Positions 1 to 7,888 of a DNA stretch of 50,551 bases are shown here, one piece after another. The stretch lies in the NCBI GenBank assembly GCA_913774955.1, contig CAJYKV010000013.1, positions 1 to 50,551 on the forward strand, written 5' to 3'. The translations under genes were made by a program, and so were the position numbers. The stretch's first letter is position 1, and the number at the start of each line of letters is the position of its first letter. The DNA comes from an uncultured Acidovorax sp. (lineage in GTDB: Bacteria; Pseudomonadota; Gammaproteobacteria; Burkholderiales; Burkholderiaceae_C). Under the pieces are notes generated by a model. That model did not search any database. It saw only the letters and a list, made by a program, of their open reading frames with translations, and was not told where the DNA came from.

Positions 1-871
1 GGTCGGCGTTGCCGGTGGCGATCTCGGAGGCGCCGGTGGCGATGGATTCGCTGGAGTGGCGGACTTCGGAGACGACTTGTGCGAGGTTGGCGCGCATGGA
101 GCCCATGGCGGCGAGGACGGAGGAGGAATCACCGGGGCGCAGGTCGACGTGGACGGCGAGGTTGCCGCGGGCGACTTCCTGGGCGATCTGGGCGGCGTAG
201 GCGGGCTCGCCGCCGAGCTGGCCCTTCACGCGGCGCGTGATCGACCACGCGACGAGCGCGCCGATCGCAGCGGACAGCACCGCCAGCACGATCATCGTGT
301 TGCCGGCGGCGTTGGCCTCCTTGCTGGAGGACTCGGCCATGTCCGTGGTCATCTTGCGCTGGTAGGCGATCATGTCCTCCACGGCCTGGAAGTAGGTGTT
401 CTGCGCGGTACGCATCTCGCCGAGCACCACCGTGCGCGCATTGGCCATGTCGTTGGCCAGGCCGAGCTTCGCGGCCTTGTCCACCGAGGCGAGGAACTGC
501 GGCCGGGCCTCGGCGATGCGGCCCATGAGCGCACGCCCCTGGGTGGACACCACCCGTTGCTGCAGCGCCTCCATGATCTGGGAGGTTTCGGCGACCACGC
601 CGTCGAGCCGCTTCTTCTCGTCGGCCATCGCGGTTTCATCTTCCAGCAGGGCCAGGTTGCGGACCGCGCGGGCGACGACGTTGGTGTTGTCCTTGACCTG
701 CTGGAGCTTCAGCAGGATGTCCAGGCGTTCCTGCGACAGGGCATGCAGGGTGGTGCCGGTCGTGTCGAGCTGGAACCGGCCGTAGGCGGCGACCATGAAG
801 CTGATGCCGATGACGATGGCGAAGCCGACACCGAGCATGGTGCCGAGCCGGATGTTCTTCAGGAAATGCAC
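1..871 (-). CDS. Methyl-accepting chemotaxis protein, 5' part (partial)
   Basis: N-terminal ~290 residues of a membrane chemoreceptor; the gene runs off the left edge, so the signalling hairpin is not visible. Seen: a short cytoplasmic start (VHFLKNIRLGTM), a first membrane segment at about residues 10-30, a mostly helical periplasmic region of the four-helix-bundle sensor type to about residue 180, a second membrane segment (NTMIVLAVLSAAIGALVAW), then a HAMP-like stretch (ITRRVKGQLGGEPAYAAQIA) and the start of the signalling domain (SSVLAAMGSMRANLAQVV). The GTG start at 871 is chosen because GGGAGGA lies just upstream (876-882) and matches the usual N-terminus of Tar/Tsr-like receptors. Ligand unknown. 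Its own promoter could not be identified with confidence. Confidence 0.93.
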   Translation of the reverse strand, partial: MHFLKNIRLGTMLGVGFAIVIGISFMVAAYGRFQLDTTGTTLHALSQERLDILLKLQQVKDNTNVVARAVRNLALLEDETAMADEKKRLDGVVAETSQIMEALQQRVVSTQGRALMGRIAEARPQFLASVDKAAKLGLANDMANARTVVLGEMRTAQNTYFQAVEDMIAYQRKMTTDMAESSSKEANAAGNTMIVLAVLSAAIGALVAWSITRRVKGQLGGEPAYAAQIAQEVARGNLAVHVDLRPGDSSSVLAAMGSMRANLAQVVSEVRHSSESIATGASEIATGNAD

Positions 872-1222
872 GACGTCCTCCCGGGGATACGTTTTGTAAA
901 AGATTTCCGGAAAGTTATCACCGCGATAGACGTTGATTATTGAATTTTTCAATGCGGTTGAACCGTCCGAACTACAGGATAAAAACGGTCAACTTTTTTC
1001 GGAAAGACAGGGAAACCCGAGGATGCCGCACAGCAAGGCATTGCAGCTCATGCACGAAGACGGGACAGGGCCGCTGCGACGGGCCAAATGCGAAGTCTGC
1101 GGAAAATGCAGCCGTTGCGGAATCGCTCAGGGGCCGGTCGCCGGCGGGTTGCGTATCCCGCTCCGGAGCGGGTATGTGGAAAGCCGTTGGCCACGATGAA
1201 CATTTGGCGGTTTCCCCGGCCG

Positions 1223-1248
1223 GCAGCCGCTGCGGCTGCTCATTTTTT
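1223..1248 (+). terminator. Orphan terminator-like hairpin upstream of arsR
   Basis: Perfect 7-base stem GCAGCCG / CGGCTGC with a CTG loop (1223-1239), followed by TCATTTTTT. The T run is on the + strand, so it would end a rightward transcript, yet no + strand gene lies upstream. It may insulate arsR or end a short RNA. Confidence 0.5.
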
Positions 1249-1280
1249 GGGCAATGGGGCGATTTTCTGAAAGAACGCGC

Positions 1281-1314
1281 TTGCCAGTCTTAAATAATTC
1301 AACGATAGTTGAAT
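1281..1314 (+). promoter_or_regulatory. arsR promoter with ArsR operator overlapping the -10 box
   Basis: TTGCCA (1281-1286), 17-base spacer and GATAGT (1304-1309) form a plausible sigma-70 promoter. The perfect dyad ATTCAAC-GATA-GTTGAAT (1297-1314) covers the -10 box and has the TTCAA-N6-TTGAA form of many ArsR operators. The expected transcription start falls on or next to the arsR ATG (1316), implying a leaderless mRNA and autorepression. Confidence 0.7.
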
Positions 1315-1315
1315 A

Positions 1316-1642
1316 ATGGAAGAAAAGACCGCCATCCGATCCCTCCTGGCCCTGGCCCACAGCGTGCGCCTGCGGGCCTTCCGCGCACTGATCGCCGCGG
1401 GCCCGGAAGGCATGACGCCAGGCGCCTTGGCCCAGGCGTTGGAGGTGCCTGCCACCAGCCTGTCGTTCCATCTGAAAGAGCTGGCCAACGCGGGCCTGGT
1501 GTCCCAGGAACGGCAGGGGCGCAACCTCATCTACCGTGCCGCCTTCGATCGGATGAACGGCCTCATGGCCTACCTCACCGAAAACTGTTGCGGTGGTGCG
1601 CCGTGCGGGGAAGTCGGCGGCCCCTCCACCTGCGCATGCTGA
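1316..1642 (+). CDS. arsR: ArsR-family arsenite-responsive repressor
   Basis: 108-residue winged-helix repressor of the ArsR/SmtB family. The helix-turn-helix is near residues 35-60 (GALAQALEVPATSLSFHLKE). A C-terminal Cys group (ENCCGGAPC, Cys91, Cys92, Cys97) resembles the As(III) site placed near the C-terminus in Acidithiobacillus-type ArsR rather than the classic CVC in the DNA-binding helix; two further Cys lie in the tail (CAC). It heads arsRBCH and should leave DNA on binding arsenite. No in-frame start lies upstream of the ATG, because a stop is in the operator, and there is no Shine-Dalgarno, which fits leaderless translation. Family assignment is firm; the metalloid ligands are inferred from spacing. 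Confidence 0.93.
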   Translation: MEEKTAIRSLLALAHSVRLRAFRALIAAGPEGMTPGALAQALEVPATSLSFHLKELANAGLVSQERQGRNLIYRAAFDRMNGLMAYLTENCCGGAPCGEVGGPSTCAC

Positions 1643-1731
1643 CCTGCACTCACGCGTCCCGCTGATCCCCTCGCCCTGCGTTCGCGCACCACGCAGCCGC
1701 AGCCGTGCCCGCACCGTTTCCTGAACACTCC

Positions 1732-3018
1732 ATGCTCCCCGCCGTCCTGATCTTCATTGCGACGCTCGTCCTCGTCATCTGGCAGCCGCGGGGCCTGGGC
1801 ATCGGCTGGAGTGCTTCACTGGGAGCGGTCGCCGCGCTGCTCTCCGGTGCCGTGCAGCTCTCGGACGTTCCCGTGGTGTGGGCCATCGTGTGGAACGCCA
1901 CGGCCACTTTCGTGGCGGTGATCCTCATCAGCCTGCTGCTCGATGAAGCGGGTTTCTTCGAATGGGCCGCCCTGCATGTGGCGCGATGGGGCGGCGGCCA
2001 GGGGCGGCGGCTTTTCGTGCTCATCGTGCTGCTGGGTGCTGCCGTATCGGCGCTGTTCGCCAACGATGGCGCTGCGCTGATCCTGACCCCCATCGTCATG
2101 GCCATGCTGGTGGCGCTGGGCTTCCCGCCCGCGGCCACGCTGGCCTTCGTGATGGCCGCCGGCTTCATTGCCGATGCGGCGAGCCTGCCGCTGGTGGTTT
2201 CCAACCTGGTCAACATCGTGTCGGCCGATTACTTCGGGATCGGCTTCAACCGCTACGCATCGGTGATGGTGCCGGTGAACATCGCCGCCGTGCTGTCGAG
2301 CCTTGCCGTGCTGCTGCTGGCCTTCGGGCGCGATGTTCCGGCGCGCTACGACGCGTCGCAGCTCAAAGTTCCAGCCGATGCCATCCGCGACCCGCGGACG
2401 TTCCGGGCCGGATGGGTGGTGCTGTGCCTTCTGTTGCTGGGCTTTTTCGGGCTGGAGCCGCTGGGCGTGCCGGTCAGCGCCGTGGCGGCGGCCGGGGCGG
2501 CCATGCTGCTGGCGGTGGCGTGGCGGAGCCGGGTGATCGACACCGGAAACGTGCTGCGCGGCGCACCGTGGCAGATCGTCGTCTTCTCGCTGGGCATGTA
2601 CCTCGTGGTCTACGGGCTGCGCAACGCAGGGCTCACGGCCCATCTTGCCGCCCTGCTGGACCAGCTCGCAGGCATGGGCATCTGGGGGGCGGCCCTGGGC
2701 ACCGGATTCCTCGCGGCGGGGCTTTCCTCGGTGATGAACAACATGCCCACGGTGCTGATCGGTGCGCTCGCCATCGATGCCTCGCATGCCGGCGGCGCGG
2801 TGAAGGAGGCCATGGTCTACGCCAACGTGATCGGCTGCGACCTGGGCCCCAAGATCACGCCCATCGGCAGCCTGGCCACGCTGCTGTGGCTGCACGTGCT
2901 TGCCAAAAAGGGCACCCGCATCGCCTGGGGCTACTACTTCAAGGTGGGCACCGCCATGACCCTGCCCGTGCTGGTCATCACCCTGACCGCCCTCGCCATC
3001 CGCCTGGCCCCAGGCTGA
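1732..3018 (+). CDS. arsB: ArsB arsenite efflux permease
   Basis: Inner-membrane As(III)/Sb(III) exporter of the ArsB family (not ACR3), about 428 residues with around 12 hydrophobic segments. The N-terminus ([14 protein letters not shown]) and blocks such as [48 protein letters not shown] and [19 protein letters not shown] match the E. coli plasmid-type ArsB closely. I chose ATG 1732 because it reproduces the usual MLxAxxIF start; an in-frame GTG at 1705 would add nine residues. No ArsA ATPase gene is present, so the pump would run on the proton gradient. It lies 89 bases after arsR and 46 before arsC, in the same operon. Confidence 0.96.
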   Translation: MLPAVLIFIATLVLVIWQPRGLGIGWSASLGAVAALLSGAVQLSDVPVVWAIVWNATATFVAVILISLLLDEAGFFEWAALHVARWGGGQGRRLFVLIVLLGAAVSALFANDGAALILTPIVMAMLVALGFPPAATLAFVMAAGFIADAASLPLVVSNLVNIVSADYFGIGFNRYASVMVPVNIAAVLSSLAVLLLAFGRDVPARYDASQLKVPADAIRDPRTFRAGWVVLCLLLLGFFGLEPLGVPVSAVAAAGAAMLLAVAWRSRVIDTGNVLRGAPWQIVVFSLGMYLVVYGLRNAGLTAHLAALLDQLAGMGIWGAALGTGFLAAGLSSVMNNMPTVLIGALAIDASHAGGAVKEAMVYANVIGCDLGPKITPIGSLATLLWLHVLAKKGTRIAWGYYFKVGTAMTLPVLVITLTALAIRLAPG

Positions 3019-3064
3019 GGCGGGCCTGCGAACCATCCTTTTCCATCCGCTACACCATCCTCCC

Positions 3065-3496
3065 ATGAGCGACATCACGATCTACCACAACCCCGCCTGC
3101 GGCACTTCACGCAACGTGCTCGCGCTCATCCGCAACAGCGGCGTGGAGCCCACGGTCATCGAGTACCTGAAGACCCCACCCGACCGGGCCACGCTGGAGC
3201 GCCTGATCTCCGCCATGGGCCTGCCCGTGCGCGACGTGCTGCGCGAGAAGGGAACACCGTATGCCGAGCTGGGCCTCGCGGACCCGAAGTGGAGCGACGC
3301 GGAACTGATCGACTGCATGCTGCGGCACCCGATCCTCATCCAGCGGCCCATCGTGGCGACGCCCCTCGGCACCCGCCTGTGCCGCCCGTCGGAAGCGGTG
3401 CTGGACATCCTGCCCGACCCGCAGCAAGCGGCCTTCTCCAAGGAAGACGGTGAACCCGTCATCGATGCGAAAGGCCGGCGTGTCCATGAATCCTGA
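3065..3496 (+). CDS. arsC: ArsC arsenate reductase, glutaredoxin-dependent class
   Basis: 143-residue reductase converting As(V) to As(III), the form exported by ArsB. The N-terminal [11 protein letters not shown] places the catalytic Cys at residue 12, as in the R773/E. coli glutaredoxin-coupled ArsC family, and the typical later blocks are present ([32 protein letters not shown]). Its last 11 bases overlap the start of arsH in another frame, so translation is likely coupled. Length and motifs are normal for an intact enzyme. Confidence 0.96.
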   Translation: MSDITIYHNPACGTSRNVLALIRNSGVEPTVIEYLKTPPDRATLERLISAMGLPVRDVLREKGTPYAELGLADPKWSDAELIDCMLRHPILIQRPIVATPLGTRLCRPSEAVLDILPDPQQAAFSKEDGEPVIDAKGRRVHES

Positions 3497-4199
3497 CCTT
3501 CCGAACATCGATCCGGCACTGCTGCGTCCCATCGACCCGCAGCGCCTGTGGCCCGGGGAGCGCGCGGCCCACCCGCCGCGCATCCTGTTGCTGTACGGAT
3601 CGCTGCGCGAGCGGTCGTTCAGCCGCCTGTTGACAGAAGAGGCCGCACGCCTGCTGCGCGCCCTGGGTGCCGAACCGCGCATCTTCGATCCCACCGGCCT
3701 TCCCCTGCCGGACGGTGCGCCGGAAGACCACCCCAAGGTGCGGGAGCTGCGCGGGCTGGTGCAGTGGTCCGAGGGCATGGTGTGGACCTCTCCCGAGCGC
3801 CATGGCGCGATGACCGGCATCATGAAGGTCCAGATCGACTGGATCCCGCTGGCCCTGGGGTCGGTGCGGCCCACGCAGGGCAAGACGCTGGCGGTGATGG
3901 AGGTGTCGGGCGGGTCGCAGTCGTTCAATGCCGTCAACCAGCTGCGGGTGCTGGGCCGGTGGATGCGGATGCTGACCATTCCGAACCAGTCTTCCGTCGC
4001 CAAGGCCTTCCAGGAGTTCGACGAGGCCGGGCGCATGAAGCCGTCGCCCTACTACGAGCGCGTGGTGGACGTGATGGAGGAACTGGTGAAGTTCACGCTG
4101 CTGACGCGCGATTGCGGGGCCTACCTGGTGGACCGGTACAGCGAACGCCGCGAGAGCGCGGAGGCGCTGTCCGCGCGCGTGAACTTGCGGAGCATCTGA
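3486..4199 (+). CDS. arsH: ArsH NADPH-dependent FMN oxidoreductase
   Basis: 237-residue flavodoxin-fold protein of the ArsH family. Seen: the FMN phosphate loop ([15 protein letters not shown]), the [20 protein letters not shown] block, and [15 protein letters not shown], all characteristic of ArsH. Family members oxidise trivalent organoarsenicals or reduce quinones and metals with NADPH. ATG 3486 gives the normal family N-terminus and overlaps arsC by 11 bases; an in-frame GTG at 3450 is possible but deep inside arsC. It is the last gene of the ars operon and runs towards the cystathionine beta-lyase gene (ending at 4216), with only 16 bases between them and no visible terminator. Confidence 0.95.
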   Translation: MNPDLPNIDPALLRPIDPQRLWPGERAAHPPRILLLYGSLRERSFSRLLTEEAARLLRALGAEPRIFDPTGLPLPDGAPEDHPKVRELRGLVQWSEGMVWTSPERHGAMTGIMKVQIDWIPLALGSVRPTQGKTLAVMEVSGGSQSFNAVNQLRVLGRWMRMLTIPNQSSVAKAFQEFDEAGRMKPSPYYERVVDVMEELVKFTLLTRDCGAYLVDRYSERRESAEALSARVNLRSI

Positions 4200-4215
4200 C
4201 GCAGCGCCCCCGACA

Positions 4216-5424
4216 TCAGGGCCTGCCGAGGCTGCTCGCGTGGAAGGCCTGCTCGAGATCGTCCAGCAGGTCCTGCGGATCCTCCAGCCCCACGTGCAGG
4301 CGCACGACCGGCCCGCGGCCGCTCCAGTCGGTGACCGTGCGGGCCGTGGCCATCGCGGCCTGGTTGACCAGGCTCTCGTAGCCGCCCCACGAGGCCCCGA
4401 GGCCGAAGAGCGCCAGCCCGTCGATGAAGCCGTCCACCTGCGCGGCCGGGGTGCCCGGCTGCCACTCGAACGAGACGAGGCCGTTGGTGCCGTCGCAGTC
4501 GCGCCGCCAGAGGGCGTGGCCCGGGTCCTCCGGCAGGGCCGGGCAGAACACCTGGCGCACCTGCGGCTGGGACTGCAGCCAGCGGGCCACCTGCAGCGCG
4601 TGGCGCTCGTGCATCTGCAGCCGTGCCGACAGGGAGCGCATGCCGCGCAGCACCAGCCAGGCGTCGTCGGGGCTCACCGCCATGCCGAAGGCGTCGCAGC
4701 GATCGGCGAGCGGCTGCCATGCGGCCCCGGTGGTGGAGACGGTACCCATCATCACGTCCGAATGGCCCGAGAGGTATTTGGTGGCGGCCATCACCGATAC
4801 GTCCGCCCCCAGCGCGAGGGGGCGGTACTGCAGCCCCGATCCCCAGGTGTTGTCCGCCACCAGCAGCGCGCCGTGGGCATGGGCGATGCGTGCCAGCTCC
4901 GGCAGGTCGCACATCTCGTAGACGAGCGAAGCGGGGCACTCGGCATACACCATGCGCGTGTTCGGCCGCAGGCCCTGTTCGATGCCGCGGCCGTCCGCCG
5001 CGAAAAAGCTGCAGGCGATGCCGTAGGGTTCGAGGAAGCTGCGTGCGAGGTGCCGCACGGGCTCGTACACGCCGTCGGAGAGCAGCACGTGGTCGCCCGG
5101 CCGCAGATACGACAGGAACACCATGCCGACCGCCGCCAGCCCGGTGGGAAAGAGCCGCGTGCGGTGCGCGCCTTCGAGTTCGCTCACCGCGTCTTCCAGC
5201 GCGAAGGCGGTCGGCGTGCCGCGCGCGCCGTAGGTGAACACGCGCTCGCTCCCGCGGCGTGCCCGCAGGTCGCGCTGCTGCGCGGTGTTCTCGAACAGCA
5301 CGGTGCTGGCGCGCACGATCGGCGGGTTGACCGCGCCGCCGCCGGCATAGCGCGGCGCCTTGCCGCTGTGCAGCAGCCGGGTCTGCGGGCCCGGGGCCTT
5401 GTCCTTCTTCGCGGAGTCGTCCAT
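4216..5424 (-). CDS. metC: Cystathionine beta-lyase (Cys/Met metabolism PLP enzyme)
   Basis: 402-residue fold-type I PLP enzyme splitting cystathionine to homocysteine, pyruvate and ammonia. The Schiff-base lysine is Lys216 in AATKYLSGHSDVMMG, and FTYGARGTPT and DNTWGSGLQY are typical of MetC rather than MetB. The ATG at 5424 has a strong site (AAGGAGGG, 6 bases away); 13 further upstream codons are open but unnecessary. It is the third gene of the minus-strand sulfur operon, 13 bases after the rhodanese gene. Some family members also act as cysteine desulfhydrases or C-S lyases on other thiols, which would fit its partners better than housekeeping methionine synthesis; that reading is inference. 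Confidence 0.88.
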   Translation of the reverse strand: MDDSAKKDKAPGPQTRLLHSGKAPRYAGGGAVNPPIVRASTVLFENTAQQRDLRARRGSERVFTYGARGTPTAFALEDAVSELEGAHRTRLFPTGLAAVGMVFLSYLRPGDHVLLSDGVYEPVRHLARSFLEPYGIACSFFAADGRGIEQGLRPNTRMVYAECPASLVYEMCDLPELARIAHAHGALLVADNTWGSGLQYRPLALGADVSVMAATKYLSGHSDVMMGTVSTTGAAWQPLADRCDAFGMAVSPDDAWLVLRGMRSLSARLQMHERHALQVARWLQSQPQVRQVFCPALPEDPGHALWRRDCDGTNGLVSFEWQPGTPAAQVDGFIDGLALFGLGASWGGYESLVNQAAMATARTVTDWSGRGPVVRLHVGLEDPQDLLDDLEQAFHASSLGRP

Positions 5425-5437
5425 GGCGCGCCCTCCT

Positions 5438-7051
5438 TCAGGCGTGGGTGCCAGCCGCTGCATCGGCCGGAGCGTCCGGCAGGCGGAAGGAGTTCAGCTC
5501 GTCGGCATCGAGTTGCGCGACGAGGCCGGTCTCCCATTCCAGGTAGCGGCGCGCAGCCTCCTTGTTGCCGTCGTGGCGGTCGTGCACGAAGAAGAGGTGA
5601 TCGATGCAGTCCGCGTCGCCGGGCAGATCGGGCGTGGCCTCCACGGGCCCGCCGGCGGTCTGCCAGGCCGCGAGGCCGCCTTCGAGCAGCAGCGGGGGCC
5701 GCGCGGTGCGGCAGTCCGCGAGCGCCCAGGCGGCCAGCGCGGGTTCGTCGGCGACCACGGCGATCTGGCGGGCTTCACCGTCCAGGTCCCGTTCCAGGCG
5801 CGGCCGGATGGACCAGCGCGCGCCCGGGATGTGCGCCGCGCGGAAGGCCATGCCGGGGCGCAGATCGACGAGCGCGATGTCGCCGCGCTCCCGGCGCGTG
5901 GCGAGCTCCTGCGCGGTGATCCGGCCCAGCGGCGGTGATTCCGGAGCGGCGGCAACGGCCGGCGCCGCCAGCGCGAGGCCGCTCTCCAGGCCGCCGGCGA
6001 GCACGCTGGCGTCGTGGCCCATCTGCCGCAGCCAGCTCGCCACGGTGAGGGCGCGCGTGCCGTCGCCGTCGAACAGCACCAGCCGCGCGCCGCGCACGCC
6101 CACGTACTGGTCGAGCGCCTGCATCAGCTGGCCGCCCGGCGTGTGCTGCGCGCCGGGCAGGCTGCCGCGCGCGAATTCCTCGGGCGTGCGCACGTCGCAG
6201 AGGAACAGCGTGCGCCGCGGGTCCGCCGCCCAGCCGCGCACGGTCTCCGCGTCCACCGTGGGCACGCCGAAGCGCGCGGCCAGCCGCTGCGCCGCTTCGC
6301 GCAGCGTGGCGCTGCCGGAGCCGTCGGGGTAGCGGCGCGTGCCGCCGTGCTCCAGCGCATGGTCCGCGAGGTACCAGCCCTGCGTGCCGTTCTCCAGTGC
6401 ATAGACGGGGTTGGGAATGCCCAGGTTGATCAGCGTCTGGGCGCCGATGATCGAGCGGGTGCGGCCCGCGCAATTGATCACGATGGGCGTCGTGTCGTCG
6501 GGCACCAGCGAACGCACGCGGTAGGGCAGCTCGCCGTTGGGGCAGCAGGTGGCCGTGGGGATGTTCATCTTGCGGAACTCCGCCACGGGCCGGCCGTCCA
6601 GCACCGCCACGGGCGTGCCGGCGTCCAGCATGGCGGCGAGCTGCGCCGCGCTCACGCGGGGCGTGTGGTAGGCGCGCTCGGCCAGCTCTCCGAAGGTCTT
6701 GGAGGGCAGGTTGACGCCAGCGAACAGCACGTGGCCCGCGGCCTTCCAGCCGGGCGCGCCGCCGGCCAGCACCGACACCCGGGTGTAGCCCAGCGCCTGC
6801 AGGCGCTGCGCCGCGCGCCAGGCGACGCTATCGGGCGCCTCGGCGCCGTCGTCGTACACCACCACGCGCACGCCGGTGCGCGGCACCAGGCGCCGCACGT
6901 CGAGCTCCAGCCGGCTCCAGGGCAGCGGCGTGGCGTAGAACAGGTGGGCTTCGCCGTACTGGCCGTGTTCGCGCACGTCGAGCAGGGCGATTTCCTCGCC
7001 GTCGTGCAGCCAGGTCTTGAGCAGGGAAGGGGCGATGCGTTCGATCGTCAT
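5438..7051 (-). CDS. Four-domain rhodanese (sulfurtransferase) protein
   Basis: 537-residue cytoplasmic protein made of four rhodanese modules: about 1-110, 130-235, 265-360 and 375-475. Each has the typical LDVRE / LDGRP / CDVRTPEEF / VDLRPG opening and an LAGG or LEGG ending. Only module 2 keeps a catalytic Cys loop (CAGRTRS, Cys194). The equivalent loops read YDDGAEAP, FDGDGTRA and ADEPALA in modules 1, 3 and 4, so those are probably structural or binding units. An extra ~60-residue C-terminal tail (FFVHDRHDGNKEAARRYLEWE) follows. No good Shine-Dalgarno precedes ATG 7051, and 149 untranslated bases separate it from the dioxygenase gene. Likely role: passing or releasing sulfane sulfur from a thiol substrate; the substrate is unknown. 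Confidence 0.88.
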   Translation of the reverse strand: MTIERIAPSLLKTWLHDGEEIALLDVREHGQYGEAHLFYATPLPWSRLELDVRRLVPRTGVRVVVYDDGAEAPDSVAWRAAQRLQALGYTRVSVLAGGAPGWKAAGHVLFAGVNLPSKTFGELAERAYHTPRVSAAQLAAMLDAGTPVAVLDGRPVAEFRKMNIPTATCCPNGELPYRVRSLVPDDTTPIVINCAGRTRSIIGAQTLINLGIPNPVYALENGTQGWYLADHALEHGGTRRYPDGSGSATLREAAQRLAARFGVPTVDAETVRGWAADPRRTLFLCDVRTPEEFARGSLPGAQHTPGGQLMQALDQYVGVRGARLVLFDGDGTRALTVASWLRQMGHDASVLAGGLESGLALAAPAVAAAPESPPLGRITAQELATRRERGDIALVDLRPGMAFRAAHIPGARWSIRPRLERDLDGEARQIAVVADEPALAAWALADCRTARPPLLLEGGLAAWQTAGGPVEATPDLPGDADCIDHLFFVHDRHDGNKEAARRYLEWETGLVAQLDADELNSFRLPDAPADAAAGTHA

Positions 7052-7200
7052 GGAATGCGTGGCCGCACCGCGCCGGGCGGCGCCTCGCGGCGGCCGCACG
7101 GTCCGGATCGGCGGTGAAAGGTGGAAGGGAGGGAAGCCCGAGAGGCACGCACCCACGCAGGTGAGGCGGCAGGTGCGGGTGACGGGCGCTGGGGCCGGCT

Positions 7201-7791
7201 TCAGCGGCGCGTCTGCACGCCGATGCCCATGGTCGTGCAGGTGCCCTGCTCGAGGTCGTAGCTGGTGCGCTGCGTGAGCGTCTCGAGCGCGCGGCCGTAC
7301 ATGTGCAGGTGGCGGATGACCTGCTCGCCCTCGATCTGCACCGAATGGATGTCTTCCGGCATCAGGGCCACGCCCCGGCCCGGCGCCACCAGCACGCGGC
7401 CGCTCTCGCGCAGCGTGCCGACACCGGGCACCGAGCCGTCGTCCGTGCGCTCGTAGAGGCGGTTCACCTCGGTGCCCTCCACGGCCGCGATGCAGGCCCA
7501 GGTGGTGTGGTTGTGCGGCACGATGCGCTTGCCGGGGCGCATCACGTTCAGGTAGAGCGCGTAGCTCTGGTCCGGGTCTTCGGCGATGAGGTAGCGGGCC
7601 TGGGTTTCGCCGGCCTCCGGCGCGGGGTAGTCGGCCGCCTGCCAGAGTTCGGCGCGGGCCGCGATGCCCTCCAGGGACGCCAGCACGGCGTCCAGCGCGG
7701 GCCGCGTGGGCTCCCGGCCGCCGAGCGCCTCCTTCATGCGGCCGATGGCGTCGCCGACGGCCTGCGCGCGCTGTTCGCGGATGGTTTCCAT
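7201..7791 (-). CDS. Cysteine dioxygenase-family thiol dioxygenase (cupin)
   Basis: 196-residue non-haem iron thiol dioxygenase. The 3-His metal site is visible: His93 and His95 (PHNHTTWAC) and His149 (EDIHSV). HLHMYG (His161, His163, Tyr165) corresponds to the Ser-His-Tyr group of cysteine dioxygenase, with Ser replaced by His. Cys100 sits near the place of the crosslinking Cys, and Arg66 may correspond to the substrate-carboxylate Arg60. The family oxidises cysteine, 3-mercaptopropionate or mercaptosuccinate to sulfinates; I cannot decide which here. It is the first gene of the operon with the rhodanese and cystathionine beta-lyase and is divergent from a LysR regulator. Confidence 0.85.
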   Translation of the reverse strand: METIREQRAQAVGDAIGRMKEALGGREPTRPALDAVLASLEGIAARAELWQAADYPAPEAGETQARYLIAEDPDQSYALYLNVMRPGKRIVPHNHTTWACIAAVEGTEVNRLYERTDDGSVPGVGTLRESGRVLVAPGRGVALMPEDIHSVQIEGEQVIRHLHMYGRALETLTQRTSYDLEQGTCTTMGIGVQTRR

Positions 7792-7878
7792 GGGGGAGTC
7801 TCCTTGTGTGTCGTACTGGCACTCTAGCCGCCGCGGAATGCGCGAACAATCCCGCCCGCGCGAGAAAAACCATCAGTA

Positions 7879-7888
7879 CCATTAATGG
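7879..7888. promoter_or_regulatory. Palindrome at the lysR start in the divergent regulatory region
   Basis: CCATTAATGG is a perfect 10-base palindrome ending at the base before the lysR ATG (7889). It lies in the 97-base region between the divergent dioxygenase and lysR genes, so it is a candidate LysR contact site. It also leaves no room for a Shine-Dalgarno sequence. Confidence 0.4.

Larger units (their letters stand above)
872..1315. other. 444-base gene-free stretch between receptor gene and arsR
   Basis: No convincing protein gene on either strand. It holds the receptor gene's upstream region, a 15-base dyad ATTGAA-TTT-TTCAAT (939-953), a perfect 16-base palindrome CCCGCTCCGGAGCGGG (1157-1172), a terminator-like hairpin (1223-1248) and the arsR promoter and operator (1281-1314). 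The open frame covering 933-1199 has no good ribosome site and is not called. Confidence 0.7.

Noticed and set aside
915-941. Possible sigma-28 promoter for the chemoreceptor gene (GGTGATAA on the minus strand)
   Set aside because: The -10 matches 6 of 8, but the box 11 bases upstream matches only about 3 of 8.
933-1199. 88-codon + strand frame with a CEVCGKCSRC cluster
   Set aside because: The Cys cluster is suggestive, but there is no ribosome site at the TTG or at the internal ATG 1023, and the frame runs through a palindrome; unsupported as a gene.
4216-5424. Cystathionine beta-lyase gene as part of the arsenic operon
   Set aside because: It is on the opposite strand and shares a good ribosome site and a 13-base junction with the rhodanese gene; only its 3' end lies near arsH.
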